64,000 nt of DNA, taken from NCBI RefSeq assembly GCF_001528745.1, contig NZ_BCNS01000139.1, positions 1 to 64,000 of the forward strand. The letters are read 5' to 3'. The notes under the pieces were generated by a model. It was not told the DNA's origin and ran no database searches. It saw only the letters and a program-made list of their open reading frames with translations. The position numbers were made by a program, and so were the translations under genes. Every line of letters starts with the position of its first letter. Within the stretch, counting starts at the first letter, position 1. Shown in pieces: positions 9,344 through 18,553 of the stretch. Source of the DNA: Marinobacterium profundum. Its GTDB lineage: Bacteria > Pseudomonadota > Gammaproteobacteria > Pseudomonadales > Balneatricaceae.

Positions 9344-11551
9344 ATGACCAACAGAATCAAAACCGGTGGGCTGAAAGTATCGGCCGACCTTTATGCGCTG
9401 GTCGCCAGCGATATTACACCTGGCACGGGCATAGACCCCGAGCGCTTCTGGGCCGGCTTCGAAACCCTGCTGGACGATCTGGGGCCGCAAAACCGCCGTT
9501 TGCTGGACAAACGCGATCAGCTGCAACAGCAAATTGACGACTGGCACCGCAGCTATCGCAGCCGCAATGGCGCCAAGCCCATCGACATGGCGCAGTATCA
9601 GGCATTTCTGAAAGAGATCGGTTACCTGGTGCCAGAAGGCGAACCCTTCGAGATTGCTACCCGCAATGTCGATGATGAAATCGCCCATATCGCCGGCCCC
9701 CAGCTGGTCGTACCGGTAAACAATGCCCGTTTTGCGCTTAATGCGGCCAATGCGCGCTGGGGCAGCCTGTACGATGCCCTCTATGGTACCGATGCCATCG
9801 ATGAATCCGAGGGGGGCGAGAAAGGCGGGCGCTTTAATCCCAAACGTGCTGCCCGGGTTATCGCCTGGGCGGCAGATTTTCTGGATCAGGCGGTGCCGCT
9901 CGCCAGTGGCAGTCATGCGCTGGTGACGGATTATGCGCTGGTAGCCGATGCAGGCTGCACGCGTCTGGCGATCACCCTTGGGAGTGGCGAAGTTACCGCG
10001 TTGGCGGATCCGCAGCAGTTCGCGGGCTTCGGCACCGCCGCGGATGGTACCAAGACGATATTGCTGCGTAACAACGGTCTGCATATTGAGTTGCAGCTGG
10101 ATCCCGAACATGCGATCGGTGCCCTGTCGGCCTCAAGCTTGAAGGATGTGGTGCTGGAATCAGCGCTTAGCACCATCATGGATTGTGAAGATTCGGTGGC
10201 TGCGGTGGATGGGGCTGACAAGGTGCAGGTCTATCGCAACTGGCTTGGGCTGATGAAAGGCACGCTGGAAGAAAGCTTCAGCAAGGGTGGCGAGACCATC
10301 ACCCGGCGCCTGAACGATGATCGTTATTACAGTACGCCCGAGGGGGAGGAGCTGCGACTGCATGGTCGCAGCCTGCTGCTGGTGCGTAATGTCGGCCATC
10401 TGATGACCACCGATGCGGTGCTGGATAGAGACAATCAACCGGTGCCGGAAGGCTTTCTTGATGCGGCGATCACCAGTCTTAGCGCGCTGCATGATTTGCG
10501 TGGCGCCGCACCTGGCCGTAACAGTCGCAGGTGCAGTCTTTATATCGTCAAGCCCAAGATGCACGGTCCAGAGGAAGCTGCGTTGACCAATACGCTGTTC
10601 GAGCGCGTTGAGCAGTTGCTGGATCTGGCCCCCAATACGCTTAAAGTTGGTGTCATGGATGAGGAGCGCCGCACCTCGGCCAATCTGGCCGAGTGCATCA
10701 GGGCGGTCCGTGAGCGGCTTTTCTTTATCAATACCGGCTTTCTGGATCGCACCGGTGACGAAATTCACACCGGCATGCAGGCGGGCCCGGTGTTGCCCAA
10801 GGATGCCATCAAGGCGCAGCCCTGGATTGGCGCCTATGAAGATCGCAATGTTGATATAGGTCTTGCCTGCGGCCTGCGGGGCCGGGCACAAATCGGCAAG
10901 GGCATGTGGGCCATGCCGGATGAAATGAAACAGATGCTGCAGGCCAAGATTGCCCATCCCCAGGTCGGGGCAAGTTGTGCCTGGGTGCCATCGCCCACGG
11001 CGGCGACCCTGCATGTGACACACTACCACCAGGTGAATGTGGCGCAGCGCCAGTTGGCGTTGCAGCAACGCTCGCTCGCTCCGCTACAGACCCTGCTGAC
11101 GCAGCCACTGCTGGGGGATACACGGCTTGCGCCTGAGCAGGTGCAGGCGGAGGTGGACAATAACGTGCAGGGGATTCTCGGCTATGTGGTGCGCTGGATC
11201 GATCAGGGCATTGGTTGCTCCAAGGTGCCGGATATTCACAATATCGGCCTGATGGAAGATAGAGCCACCTTGCGCATATCGAGCCAGCACCTGGCCAACT
11301 GGCTGTTGCATGGCATCTGCACCGACGACCAGGTACTGGATACGCTTAAACGCATGGCGGTAGTGGTGGATGCACAGAATGCGGCGGACCCGGCTTACCA
11401 GCGCATGGTGCCGGAGCTGGAGCACAGTGTGGCGTTTCAGGCCGCCTGTGATCTGATTTTCAAGGGTTGCGAACAGCCCAGCGGCTATACAGAACCGCTG
11501 TTGCACCAGCGCAGGCGTGAACAGAAGGCGCTAGCCGTAGCTCGTTATTAA
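9344..11551 (+). CDS. glcB: malate synthase G
   Basis: Condenses glyoxylate with acetyl-CoA to give malate, feeding glycolate carbon into the TCA cycle. The 735-residue length is that of the G isoform (about 720-730), not the shorter A isoform. Landmarks include [18 protein letters not shown] (about 269-286), the repeated acidic segment [16 protein letters not shown], and [12 protein letters not shown] near 470. [13 protein letters not shown] at the C-terminus is typical. It starts 152 bp after dctM and is followed by glcG and glcDEF; a multi-hairpin element begins within its stop codon region. The ribosome site is weak. Confidence 0.95.
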   Translation: MTNRIKTGGLKVSADLYALVASDITPGTGIDPERFWAGFETLLDDLGPQNRRLLDKRDQLQQQIDDWHRSYRSRNGAKPIDMAQYQAFLKEIGYLVPEGEPFEIATRNVDDEIAHIAGPQLVVPVNNARFALNAANARWGSLYDALYGTDAIDESEGGEKGGRFNPKRAARVIAWAADFLDQAVPLASGSHALVTDYALVADAGCTRLAITLGSGEVTALADPQQFAGFGTAADGTKTILLRNNGLHIELQLDPEHAIGALSASSLKDVVLESALSTIMDCEDSVAAVDGADKVQVYRNWLGLMKGTLEESFSKGGETITRRLNDDRYYSTPEGEELRLHGRSLLLVRNVGHLMTTDAVLDRDNQPVPEGFLDAAITSLSALHDLRGAAPGRNSRRCSLYIVKPKMHGPEEAALTNTLFERVEQLLDLAPNTLKVGVMDEERRTSANLAECIRAVRERLFFINTGFLDRTGDEIHTGMQAGPVLPKDAIKAQPWIGAYEDRNVDIGLACGLRGRAQIGKGMWAMPDEMKQMLQAKIAHPQVGASCAWVPSPTAATLHVTHYHQVNVAQRQLALQQRSLAPLQTLLTQPLLGDTRLAPEQVQAEVDNNVQGILGYVVRWIDQGIGCSKVPDIHNIGLMEDRATLRISSQHLANWLLHGICTDDQVLDTLKRMAVVVDAQNAADPAYQRMVPELEHSVAFQAACDLIFKGCEQPSGYTEPLLHQRRREQKALAVARY

Positions 11552-11703
11552 CCCGGCGGGTTAATACATGAAGCAGGGATGCTTCATCATTGGCCGCAGG
11601 CCAATGCGAACGCCAGAAAAACCAGCAAGTCCATGCACTTGCGCTAGTTTTTCTGGCGTGACGGACAAATAGGGAGGGGACCTATTTGTCCACCGGGTTA
11701 ATA
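11546..11703. repeat. nested multi-hairpin element between glcB and glcG
   Basis: An 11-bp outer repeat (TATTAACCCGG, 11546-11556; CCGGGTTAATA, 11693-11703) brackets several hairpins. The 5' arm can also pair locally with 11558-11566. The internal stems are perfect: ATGAAGCA/TGCTTCAT (11568-11587, GGGA loop), CATTGGCC/GGCCAATG (11588-11606), a 13-bp stem 11610-11622/11647-11659 enclosing GCAAGT/ACTTGC, and GGACAAATAGG/CCTATTTGTCC (11663-11691). The element overlaps the glcB stop codon. Nothing else is recognised up to 11818. Confidence 0.9.
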
Positions 11704-11818
11704 GCCTGTCGCAGACGACTGCTTTACCTGCTTTTATTCAAACAAGAGGACTGCCAGCCGGTGGTCCGGGGTGAGGGCGCCACTGCCCTTGCCAAGCTAA
11801 TTTTCAGGGAGTTACCGC

Positions 11819-12247
11819 ATGTTAACCATTAATCGACTCGATCAGGCCGATGCCCGCGTGCTTATTCAAGGCGCCGTGGCCCGGGCGATCGAAATAGGTG
11901 TACCCATGTGCATCGCCATCACCGATGAGTCCGGCAATCTGCTGGCATTCGAACGCATGGACGGTGGCAAGGTTACCAGCATCACCGTGGCCCAGGACAA
12001 GTCTTTTACCGCCAGTGCGGCGCGCAAGGCCACCCATGAATACAACGCCGCCTGTGTCCCGGGTAATCTGGTGTTTGGCATCCATACCGCCCTGGGCGGA
12101 CGTCTGTGTGTCGTCGGTGGTGGCCTGCCGGTGATGGTTGATGGTGAAGTTGTGGGCGGTATTGGCCTGAGTTCAGGCACACCGGCACAGGATATGGACT
12201 GTGCCCAGGCCGGTATTGATCACTTTTTGCAAAGCCGGGGCGCTTGA
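11819..12247 (+). CDS. glcG: GlcG/HbpS-family protein of the glycolate operon
   Basis: A 142-residue GlcG-like (DUF336/HbpS) protein. The family has a small heme- or cobalamin-associated fold, and its precise role in glycolate operons is not settled. Visible features are the core AIEIGVPMCIAITDESGNLLAFERMDGG (14-41 region) and the glycine-rich end GGGLPVMVDGEVVGGIGLSSGTPAQDMDCAQAG. An AGGGAG site precedes the ATG by 8 nt. It is 32 bp before glcD and probably co-transcribed. No signal peptide is seen, so it is likely cytoplasmic. Confidence 0.85.
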   Translation: MLTINRLDQADARVLIQGAVARAIEIGVPMCIAITDESGNLLAFERMDGGKVTSITVAQDKSFTASAARKATHEYNAACVPGNLVFGIHTALGGRLCVVGGGLPVMVDGEVVGGIGLSSGTPAQDMDCAQAGIDHFLQSRGA

Positions 12248-12279
12248 GCAAAGCGCCGGGATAGAGCGGGAGCCCCGTT

Positions 12280-13752
12280 ATGACTGAAAAATCCAAACCC
12301 GATAAAGCCCGGCTGGTGGAGCTGTTTCGCAGCTTCATTGACCCCGAGTACGTGATCGAGGATGCCGAAACCCAGCGTCCCTACGAATGCGACGGCCTGT
12401 CGATGTACTGTGAAATGCCGCTTGTGGTGGTGCTGCCAGAATCCGTTGAGCAGGTTCAGCGGGTGTTGCAGATCTGCCATCAGCATGGCATCCCTGTGGT
12501 TGCGCGCGGTGCTGGTACCGGACTGTGCGCTGGCGCCATGCCCCACGCCGAAGGGGTGCTGCTGTCCCTGGCCAAGTTTAATCAGATCGTATCCATAGAC
12601 CCGCTGGCGCGCACCGCCCGGGTGCAGCCAGGCGTGCGCAATCTGGCTATAACGGAGGCGGCCGCCGAGCACGGGCTTTACTACGGGCCAGATCCCTCGT
12701 CCCAGATCGCCTGCACCATTGGCGGTAATGTGGCGGAAAACTCAGGCGGTGTGCATTGCCTGAAGTATGGCCTCACGGTGCACAATATCCTCAGCGTTGA
12801 GATGCTTAGCGTCGAGGGTGAGAAGCTCAGTATCGGCAGCCAGGGGCTCGACAGTTGCGGCATGGATCTGATGGCGCTGATCACCGGCTCCGAAGGCCTG
12901 CTGGGCATAGTGACAGAAGTCACCGTCAAGTTGCTGCCGCAGCCCGAAAAGGCCCAGGTGGTAATGGCCGCGTTCGACAGCGTGCAAAAGGCGGGTGATG
13001 CGGTGGGGGGCATTATTTCGCGCGGCATTATTCCGGGTGGTTTGGAAATGATGGACACCCACGCCATCAGTGCGGCGGAAGACTTCGCCAAGGCAGGCTA
13101 CCCCAAGGGCGCTGAGGCGCTGTTGCTGTGCGAAGTGGATGGCACCGCCGAGGAAGTGCAGGAGCATATTGCCCAGGTCGAGAGCCTGTTTGCCGCTTAT
13201 GGTGCCACCTCTATACGCACCTCCCAAAGCGAAGCTGAGCGAGCACTGCTGTGGAAGGGGCGCAAGTCGGCTTTCCCGGCGGTGGGGCGTATTTCGCCGG
13301 ATTACTATTGCATGGACGGCACTATTCCCCGGGGGCAGCTGGCCCATGTACTGACCGAAATGCAGCGCATGTCCGATGAGTATCAGCTGCGTGTGGCCAA
13401 TGTTTTTCACGCCGGCGACGGCAATCTGCACCCGCTGATCCTGTTCGATGCCAATGTGCCGGGCGAGTTTGAACGCACGGAGGAGTTCGGTGGCCGCATT
13501 CTGGAGCTCTGTGTCGAAGTCGGCGGTTGCATTACGGGTGAACACGGTGTGGGTATCGAAAAAATCCGCCAGATGCCGATCCAGTTCAGCGAGCAGGAGC
13601 TGGTGCAGTTCAACGCCATCAAGGATGCCTTTGATCCGGCCGGTACCCTGAATCCCGGCAAGGGCGTGCCCACGCTGCGCCACTGTCAGGAGCACCGGGC
13701 GCTGGAGACGAGGCCCATGCCCGCAACCCCTACTGACACGGGAGCAGCCTGA
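12280..13752 (+). CDS. glcD: glycolate oxidase, FAD subunit GlcD
   Basis: Catalytic flavin subunit of the GlcDEF glycolate dehydrogenase, which oxidises glycolate to glyoxylate and passes electrons to the membrane quinone pool. The 490-residue protein has an FAD-binding type 4 domain (about 50-230, with VVARGAGTGLCAGAMP and GGNVAENSGGVHCLKYGLT). A C-terminal oxidase domain follows, with the cofactor-contacting motif VFHAGDGNLHPLI and CITGEHGVGIEK. A GGAG site precedes the ATG. One base separates its stop from glcE. D-lactate dehydrogenases are close relatives, but the DEF order identifies GlcD. Confidence 0.95.
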   Translation: MTEKSKPDKARLVELFRSFIDPEYVIEDAETQRPYECDGLSMYCEMPLVVVLPESVEQVQRVLQICHQHGIPVVARGAGTGLCAGAMPHAEGVLLSLAKFNQIVSIDPLARTARVQPGVRNLAITEAAAEHGLYYGPDPSSQIACTIGGNVAENSGGVHCLKYGLTVHNILSVEMLSVEGEKLSIGSQGLDSCGMDLMALITGSEGLLGIVTEVTVKLLPQPEKAQVVMAAFDSVQKAGDAVGGIISRGIIPGGLEMMDTHAISAAEDFAKAGYPKGAEALLLCEVDGTAEEVQEHIAQVESLFAAYGATSIRTSQSEAERALLWKGRKSAFPAVGRISPDYYCMDGTIPRGQLAHVLTEMQRMSDEYQLRVANVFHAGDGNLHPLILFDANVPGEFERTEEFGGRILELCVEVGGCITGEHGVGIEKIRQMPIQFSEQELVQFNAIKDAFDPAGTLNPGKGVPTLRHCQEHRALETRPMPATPTDTGAA

Positions 13753-13753
13753 T

Positions 13754-14833
13754 ATGGCGGACATAACTGCACTTCTGCAACAGCAGGTTCTGTCGGCACG
13801 GGCTGACGGGAGCAAACTGAATATTATTGGCGGTAACAGCAAGGCCTTCATGGGACGGGTTGCCAGCGGTGAGCCTTTGATGGTGGCGGGGCACAGCGGC
13901 ATTGTCAGCTACCAGCCGGTGGAGCTGGTGCTCACAGCTCGTGCCGGCACGCCCTTAACCGAGCTGGTGGCGGCGCTGGATGAGCATAATCAAATGCTGT
14001 CCTTTGAACCGCCACGCTTTGGTGGCGCCGCCACTATTGGCGGTACCCTGGCGTGCAATCAGTCCGGCCCCGGCCGGCCCTGGTGGAGCTCTGTGCGCGA
14101 TCAGGTGCTGGGTGTGCGCCTGCTGACGGGCCGTGGCGAGCATCTGCGTTTTGGTGGCCAGGTGATGAAAAACGTTGCCGGTTACGATGTCTCGCGGCTG
14201 CAGGCCGGCGCCATGGGCAGCCTGGGCCTGATAACCGAGGTCAGCCTCAAGGTGCTGCCCAAGCCCGCCGTCACCCGTACCCTGGTGTTTGATGTGGCGC
14301 TGGAAGATGCGGTGGCACTGATGAATAGGCGTGCCGCCGAACCCAAGCCGTTGTCGGCGGCCTGCTGGCTCGACAATCGCCTCTATCTGCGCCTCAGCGG
14401 TGCAAGGGCCGCGGTCGATGCCACGCTGGCACAATGGCAGGGCCAGGGTGCAGAGAGCCAAGGCACGCAGCTGGAGGCTGACGATACCTTCTGGGCGGCA
14501 TTGCGGGATCAAACCCTGGTGTTCTTTGAGGGCGATGCGCCGCTCTGGCGCTTTTCGATCAAGTCCACGGCGGTCAACCCGGATCTGCCGGGCAACTGGC
14601 TGATCGACTGGGGCGGCGCCCAGCGCTGGTATCGCGGTGATGCCAGCATGGCGCAGATGCAGCAGCTGGCCGAAACAGCGGGCGGGCAGGTGAGCCTGTA
14701 CCGCGGCGGTGACCGCCAGGCGGATGTAATGCATCCGCAGGCCAGGGCACTGCAGCTTCTTCAACAGCGACTCAAGCAGTCTTTCGATCCGGATGGCGTG
14801 TTGAATCCCGGTCGTCTGTATAGCTGGATGTAA
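13754..14833 (+). CDS. glcE: glycolate oxidase, FAD-binding subunit GlcE
   Basis: Second flavin-domain subunit of glycolate oxidase. At 359 residues it is a typical GlcE: an FAD-binding domain related to GlcD (GGNSKAFMGR, then FGGAATIGGTLACNQSGPGRP around residue 90-110, and GQVMKNVAGYDVSRLQAGAMGSLG near 135-160), but without the full oxidase domain. It ends with the family's FDPDGVLNPGRLY. It begins 1 bp after glcD with GGAG inside the glcD end, indicating coupled translation. Confidence 0.94.
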   Translation: MADITALLQQQVLSARADGSKLNIIGGNSKAFMGRVASGEPLMVAGHSGIVSYQPVELVLTARAGTPLTELVAALDEHNQMLSFEPPRFGGAATIGGTLACNQSGPGRPWWSSVRDQVLGVRLLTGRGEHLRFGGQVMKNVAGYDVSRLQAGAMGSLGLITEVSLKVLPKPAVTRTLVFDVALEDAVALMNRRAAEPKPLSAACWLDNRLYLRLSGARAAVDATLAQWQGQGAESQGTQLEADDTFWAALRDQTLVFFEGDAPLWRFSIKSTAVNPDLPGNWLIDWGGAQRWYRGDASMAQMQQLAETAGGQVSLYRGGDRQADVMHPQARALQLLQQRLKQSFDPDGVLNPGRLYSWM

Positions 14834-14847
14834 CAGGCAGGTTTGCG

Positions 14848-16059
14848 ATGAAAACGAACATACTTCCCGAGTTCAAACAGAGTGCAAGGGGGCAGGAGGC
14901 GGAGTCCATTCTGCGCAGCTGCGTCCACTGTGGCTTTTGCACGGCGACCTGCCCGACCTACCAGGAACTGAATGATGAACGGGATGGCCCGCGCGGGCGC
15001 ATTTACCTGATCAAGCAGCTGCTGGAAGAGGGCACTGTCACGGAAAAAACCCGTACCCATCTGGATCGCTGCCTGACGTGTCGCAGCTGTGAAACTACCT
15101 GCCCGTCGGGGGTGCAGTACGGCCGGCTGGTGGATATAGGCCGCGCCATTGTCGACGAAAAGCTGGAGCGTCCGCCGGCGCAGCGTCTGTTACGCTGGAG
15201 TCTGCGCCAGGTTTTACCCTATCCCGCCCGTTTCGGGCCTCTGCTGCGCCTGGGTCAAAGCGTCAAGCCGCTGCTACCGGCGGTGCTCAAGGCCAAGCTG
15301 CCGCCCAGGCGCAGCTCCAGCCCCTGGCCCGTGAGTAGCCATCCCCGGGTGATGTTGGCACTGGCCGGCTGCGCCCAGCCCGCAGCGGCGCCCAACACCA
15401 ATGCGGCCAGCGCGCGGGTGCTGGATCGCCTGGGCATCAGCCTGGTGGAAGCGCCCAAAGCCGGGTGTTGCGGTGCGGTCAGCTATCATCTGTCGGCCCA
15501 CGATGAGGGCCTGGATTTCATGCGCCGTAATATCGATGCCTGGTGGCCGGCGATTGAAGCCGGTGCCGAAGCCATTGTTATGACGGCGTCTGGCTGTGGT
15601 GCCATGGTGCAGGAATACGGCCATTTACTGCGCGCTGACCCGGCTTATGCCGACAAGGCACGGCGGGTGAGCGAACTGACCCGTGATCTGGGTGAGGTTT
15701 TGCTGCAAGAAGACCTGTCGGTGCTGGCACCCAATCCTGCTGCCACCGGCAAGGTCGCCTTTCACTGCCCCTGTACGCTGCAGCATGCCATGAAGCAAAG
15801 CGGTGTGGTGGAGCAGGTGCTGGAAAAGGCCGGCGTAGAGCTGGCCAAAACCAAGGACAAGCACCTGTGTTGCGGCTCCGCCGGTACTTACTCCATCCTG
15901 CAGCCCGAAATGAGCCAGAAGCTGCTGCGCAATAAACTGGACGCGCTGACCCTAGACAACCCCGAACGCATTGTTACGGCCAATATCGGCTGTCAGCTGC
16001 ATCTGGAGTCAAAGTCGGATCGCCCGGTGCAGCACTGGATCGAACTGCTGGATCGCTGA
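14848..16059 (+). CDS. glcF: glycolate oxidase, iron-sulfur subunit GlcF
   Basis: Electron-transfer subunit that links the flavin subunits to the membrane. It has 403 residues, with two 4Fe-4S ferredoxin motifs, CVHCGFCTATCP (about 31-42) and CLTCRSCETTCP (about 75-86). Two CCG-type cysteine-rich domains follow (CCGAVSYHL near 205, CCGSAGTYS near 345). It starts 14 bp after glcE and closes the glc operon. A heptanucleotide repeat array starts 5 bp after its stop codon. Confidence 0.95.
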   Translation: MKTNILPEFKQSARGQEAESILRSCVHCGFCTATCPTYQELNDERDGPRGRIYLIKQLLEEGTVTEKTRTHLDRCLTCRSCETTCPSGVQYGRLVDIGRAIVDEKLERPPAQRLLRWSLRQVLPYPARFGPLLRLGQSVKPLLPAVLKAKLPPRRSSSPWPVSSHPRVMLALAGCAQPAAAPNTNAASARVLDRLGISLVEAPKAGCCGAVSYHLSAHDEGLDFMRRNIDAWWPAIEAGAEAIVMTASGCGAMVQEYGHLLRADPAYADKARRVSELTRDLGEVLLQEDLSVLAPNPAATGKVAFHCPCTLQHAMKQSGVVEQVLEKAGVELAKTKDKHLCCGSAGTYSILQPEMSQKLLRNKLDALTLDNPERIVTANIGCQLHLESKSDRPVQHWIELLDR

Positions 16060-16064
16060 AGCTT

Positions 16065-16253
16065 GATAAGGGGCTAGGGGCTAGAAGAAAGGTGCGAGGA
16101 GCGAGGTGCGAGGTGCGAGGGGCTAGAAGAAAGGTGCGAGGTGCGAGGTGCGAGGTGCGAGGAGAAAGGGGCTAGAAGAAAGGAGCGAGGGGCGAGGTGT
16201 GAGGTGCGAGGAGACAGGGGCTAGAAGAAAGGTGCGAGGTGCGAGGTGCGAGG
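16065..16253 (+). repeat. degenerate heptanucleotide array, 27 units
   Basis: 189 bp divide into 27 consecutive heptamers with no slip in register. All fit N-N-N-N-A-G-R, and 26 of 27 have G at position 2. Main words are TGCGAGG, GGCTAGA, AGAAAGG and AGCGAGG; the pair GGCTAGA-AGAAAGG recurs five times... counting starts at 16079, 16121, 16170 and 16219 gives four direct pairs. It starts 5 bp after the glcF stop and is purine-rich on the glcF sense strand. Open frames here on either strand are artefacts of the repeat. Confidence 0.95.
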
Positions 16254-16281
16254 GTGAGGAGAATACGGGTTGAAGTTGTAG

Positions 16282-16355
16282 CCTGGAATGAGCTTGCGAA
16301 TTCCGGGAAGTGAGCCTCATGCGAGTTTCGAGGGTATGGCTGTGAATTCCGGGAA
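16282..16355. repeat. REP-like hairpin and GAATTCCGGGAA direct repeat
   Basis: CCTGGAAT (16282-16289) pairs with ATTCCGGG (16300-16307), with one G-T pair, to form a hairpin. GAATTCCGGGAA occurs at 16298-16309 and again at 16344-16355. These resemble extragenic palindromic repeats common in gammaproteobacteria. The rest of the gap to 16527 holds no gene; the iclR promoter should lie there but no clear hexamers were found. Confidence 0.55.
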
Positions 16356-16527
16356 ACGGGGGGCAGCGATACAGGCATTTGGGTGATAAACTGGCGGCCA
16401 TTGAGTCTGCCGGCCCCCGGTGACTGTATCCCTTGGCACACTTTGATTTTCAAGGCTTTGTGTCTGTACAGGTTTTGTGGGGCGGCAGTTGGTGTGGCGC
16501 AGGCCTTCTGCAAGGATTACAGAACCG

Positions 16528-17361
16528 ATGAACGACAGCCTGAACGATGGGCCCAAAGCCGGCAAGAAAACCTCCTCTGGTGCGGTGCAGGTACAGTCCC
16601 TGACCCGTGCACTGTTACTGCTCAAACGCATTTCCGCCTCCAGCAACGGCCTGAATCTGACTGAGTTGGCTGGTGAACTGGCGCTGGCGCCGTCCACGGC
16701 ACACCGTCTGCTAAACAGCATGCGGCAGCTTGATTTTGTTGATTTTGACGAGCAAAGCGGTCTCTGGACCGTGGGTGTGACCGCATTCTCGGTGGGCAGC
16801 GCCTATCTGAAAAAGCGTGACTTCGTGGCCGAAGCCCGCAGCCATATGAAACGGCTGGTGGCCGAGACTGGCGAAACCTCGAATCTGGCCATTCTGGATG
16901 GCCACAACCATGTGTTTGTTGGCCAGGTGGAATGCACCGAAGTCATGCGCATGGTGGTGCAGATCGGCAGCCGTGGCACCCTGCACGCGGCGGGGGTTGG
17001 CAAGGCGCTGCTGTCGGGTCTGGATGATGCCGAAGTAACCCACATCATCAACCATACCGGGCTTGCGTCCCTGACGCAGAACACCATCACCACACCTGCG
17101 GTCTTTATGGACGAGCTGCGCAAAATCCGTCTGCAGGGCTTTGCCGTGGATGATGAAGAACAGGTCTCGGGCCTGCGCTGCATCGCCGCCAATATTTACG
17201 ATGAAAATTCGGAAGTCATCGCTGCAGTGTCCATTTCAGGGCCTTCGGTACGGGTTAGTAGCGACCGGCTGGATCACTACAGTGCAGCTGTAATGCGTGC
17301 AGCTAGTGCGATCACCCTGGCGATTGGCGGATCTCGCCCGGTACGGCGTGCGTCGGCCTGA
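16528..17361 (+). CDS. IclR-family transcriptional regulator
   Basis: A 277-residue regulator with an N-terminal winged helix-turn-helix (about 20-80: VQSLTRALLLLKRISASSNGLNLTELAGELALAPSTAHRLLNSM) and a C-terminal effector domain with the pattern RGTLHAAGVGKALLSG and GFAVDDEEQVSGLRCIAANIYD. The frame continues upstream to a GTG at 16477, but the ATG at 16528 follows AAGGA and starts the conserved part. It lies between glcF and lrgAB. IclR-family members of this type often sense glyoxylate or related acids (IclR and AllR of E. coli), so control of the glc or gcl genes is a reasonable inference. Confidence 0.88.
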   Translation: MNDSLNDGPKAGKKTSSGAVQVQSLTRALLLLKRISASSNGLNLTELAGELALAPSTAHRLLNSMRQLDFVDFDEQSGLWTVGVTAFSVGSAYLKKRDFVAEARSHMKRLVAETGETSNLAILDGHNHVFVGQVECTEVMRMVVQIGSRGTLHAAGVGKALLSGLDDAEVTHIINHTGLASLTQNTITTPAVFMDELRKIRLQGFAVDDEEQVSGLRCIAANIYDENSEVIAAVSISGPSVRVSSDRLDHYSAAVMRAASAITLAIGGSRPVRRASA

Positions 17362-17424
17362 GGTCTGCGGCCAGGTCCGCCAGGCTGCTGAAAGGCTACA
17401 CTGGGCTCAGCTAAGGGTGGTGTT

Positions 17425-17793
17425 ATGCTGGGTGCGCTGACACTGATCATCGGCCTGCAGGTATTCGGCACCGTTCTGGCCGAGCTACTGGCGCTGCCGT
17501 TACCGGGGCCTGTGCTCGGTATGGTGCTGTTTCTGCTGGTGCTGGCTGTTATTCGGCGGCCCTGGGCGGAGCTCGAGCAGGTTAACAACTTCTTTCTGGC
17601 CAACCTGTCGCTGCTATTTGTGCCGGCGGCCGTGGGTATTGTCAGCCATCTTGAGTTGGTAAGTCCGATTCTGGGTCGACTGTTGCTGGTACTGGTCTTG
17701 AGCCTGCTTGCAGGGCTGGCCGTCTCGGCGCTGATATTTGCCCGCCTGGCGCGGCGTTTTACGCCAGCCTGTGACGAAGAGATGCTGCCATGA
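17425..17793 (+). CDS. lrgA: LrgA/CidA-family membrane protein
   Basis: A 122-residue inner-membrane protein with four predicted helices and the family sequence IIGLQVFGTVLAELLALPLPGPVLGMVLF near the start, then FLANLSLLFVPAAVGI. LrgA/CidA proteins were described as holin-like, but with LrgB they have been linked to pyruvate uptake in Firmicutes. The plastid PLGG1 protein, an LrgA-LrgB fusion, carries glycolate and glycerate. Placed right after glycolate genes and overlapping lrgB by 4 bp (ATGA), it may form part of a glycolate or glycerate carrier here. Confidence 0.88.
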   Translation: MLGALTLIIGLQVFGTVLAELLALPLPGPVLGMVLFLLVLAVIRRPWAELEQVNNFFLANLSLLFVPAAVGIVSHLELVSPILGRLLLVLVLSLLAGLAVSALIFARLARRFTPACDEEMLP

Positions 17794-18509
17794 ACGCCGA
17801 CCTCACCCCGCTGTGGGTCTATCTTGGGCGTGACCCGCTGGCCTGGTTGCTGCTGACTCTTGGAGCCTTTGTACTGTCGCGCTGGCTATACGAGCGGGCA
17901 GGGCAGTCGGCACTGCTGAACCCCATGGCCCTGACGGTGTGTCAGCTGGTACTGCTGCTCAGCATCACCGGCGTCAGCTACGATGCCTATTTCACCGGTG
18001 CCCAGTTTATCCATGTGTTGCTGGGCCCTGCGGTAGTCTGCCTGGCGCTGCCCATCTGGCAGAACAGACGCAGTATCAGGCGCAGTCTGCCGGCACTGAT
18101 TCCTGCGCTGCTGGCGGGCTCTCTGGTGTCGGTGCTCAGTGCCGTGGGGCTTGCCTGGGCGCTGGGGCTCGACAGCACCATTCTGCTGACTCTGGTGCCC
18201 AAATCCGTCACCGCCCCTGTGGCCATGGGCATCGCCCAGGATCTGGGCGGTATCCCCGAACTTGCAGCAGTACTCTGCGCCGTGACCGGCATTTTTGGTG
18301 CCATTATTGGCGTGCCGCTGATGACACGCCTGGGGATAAGGGATGCCCGGGCCCAGGGGTTGGCCATGGGTGTCACCAGCCATGGAATAGGCACAGCTGC
18401 AGCCTTTCAGGTCAGCAGTGTGATGGGCGTTTACAGTTCCATTGGCATGGCGATGAATGCGTTGCTTACCGCAATCCTTGCTGGCCTTGCGCTGCTGTTC
18501 TGGCTTTAG
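17790..18509 (+). CDS. lrgB: LrgB/CidB-family membrane protein
   Basis: A 239-residue polytopic inner-membrane protein, the usual LrgB length. Diagnostic segments are [17 protein letters not shown] (about 135-151), [22 protein letters not shown] and [13 protein letters not shown]. It is translated together with lrgA through a 4-bp overlap. The family's transported solute varies, and the homologous half of plastid PLGG1 exchanges glycolate and glycerate; that function fits the neighbouring genes but is not proven by the sequence. Confidence 0.9.
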   Translation: MNADLTPLWVYLGRDPLAWLLLTLGAFVLSRWLYERAGQSALLNPMALTVCQLVLLLSITGVSYDAYFTGAQFIHVLLGPAVVCLALPIWQNRRSIRRSLPALIPALLAGSLVSVLSAVGLAWALGLDSTILLTLVPKSVTAPVAMGIAQDLGGIPELAAVLCAVTGIFGAIIGVPLMTRLGIRDARAQGLAMGVTSHGIGTAAAFQVSSVMGVYSSIGMAMNALLTAILAGLALLFWL

Positions 18510-18553
18510 CAGTCAGTCAGACGTTATATCAGCAATTTTCTCAGGAGCCGCGA

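Noticed and set aside
11546-11703. Integron attC-like site
   Set aside because: The outer arms resemble but do not match the attC core pattern, there are several independent hairpins, and no cassette or integrase is nearby.
16123-16513. Minus-strand open frames across the heptamer array
   Set aside because: They translate to low-complexity APRTSHL-type repeats created by the heptamers.
17939-18553. Long N-terminal extension of the carbonic anhydrase frame
   Set aside because: It overlaps lrgB in another frame and lacks homology; a ribosome site supports the ATG at 18554.
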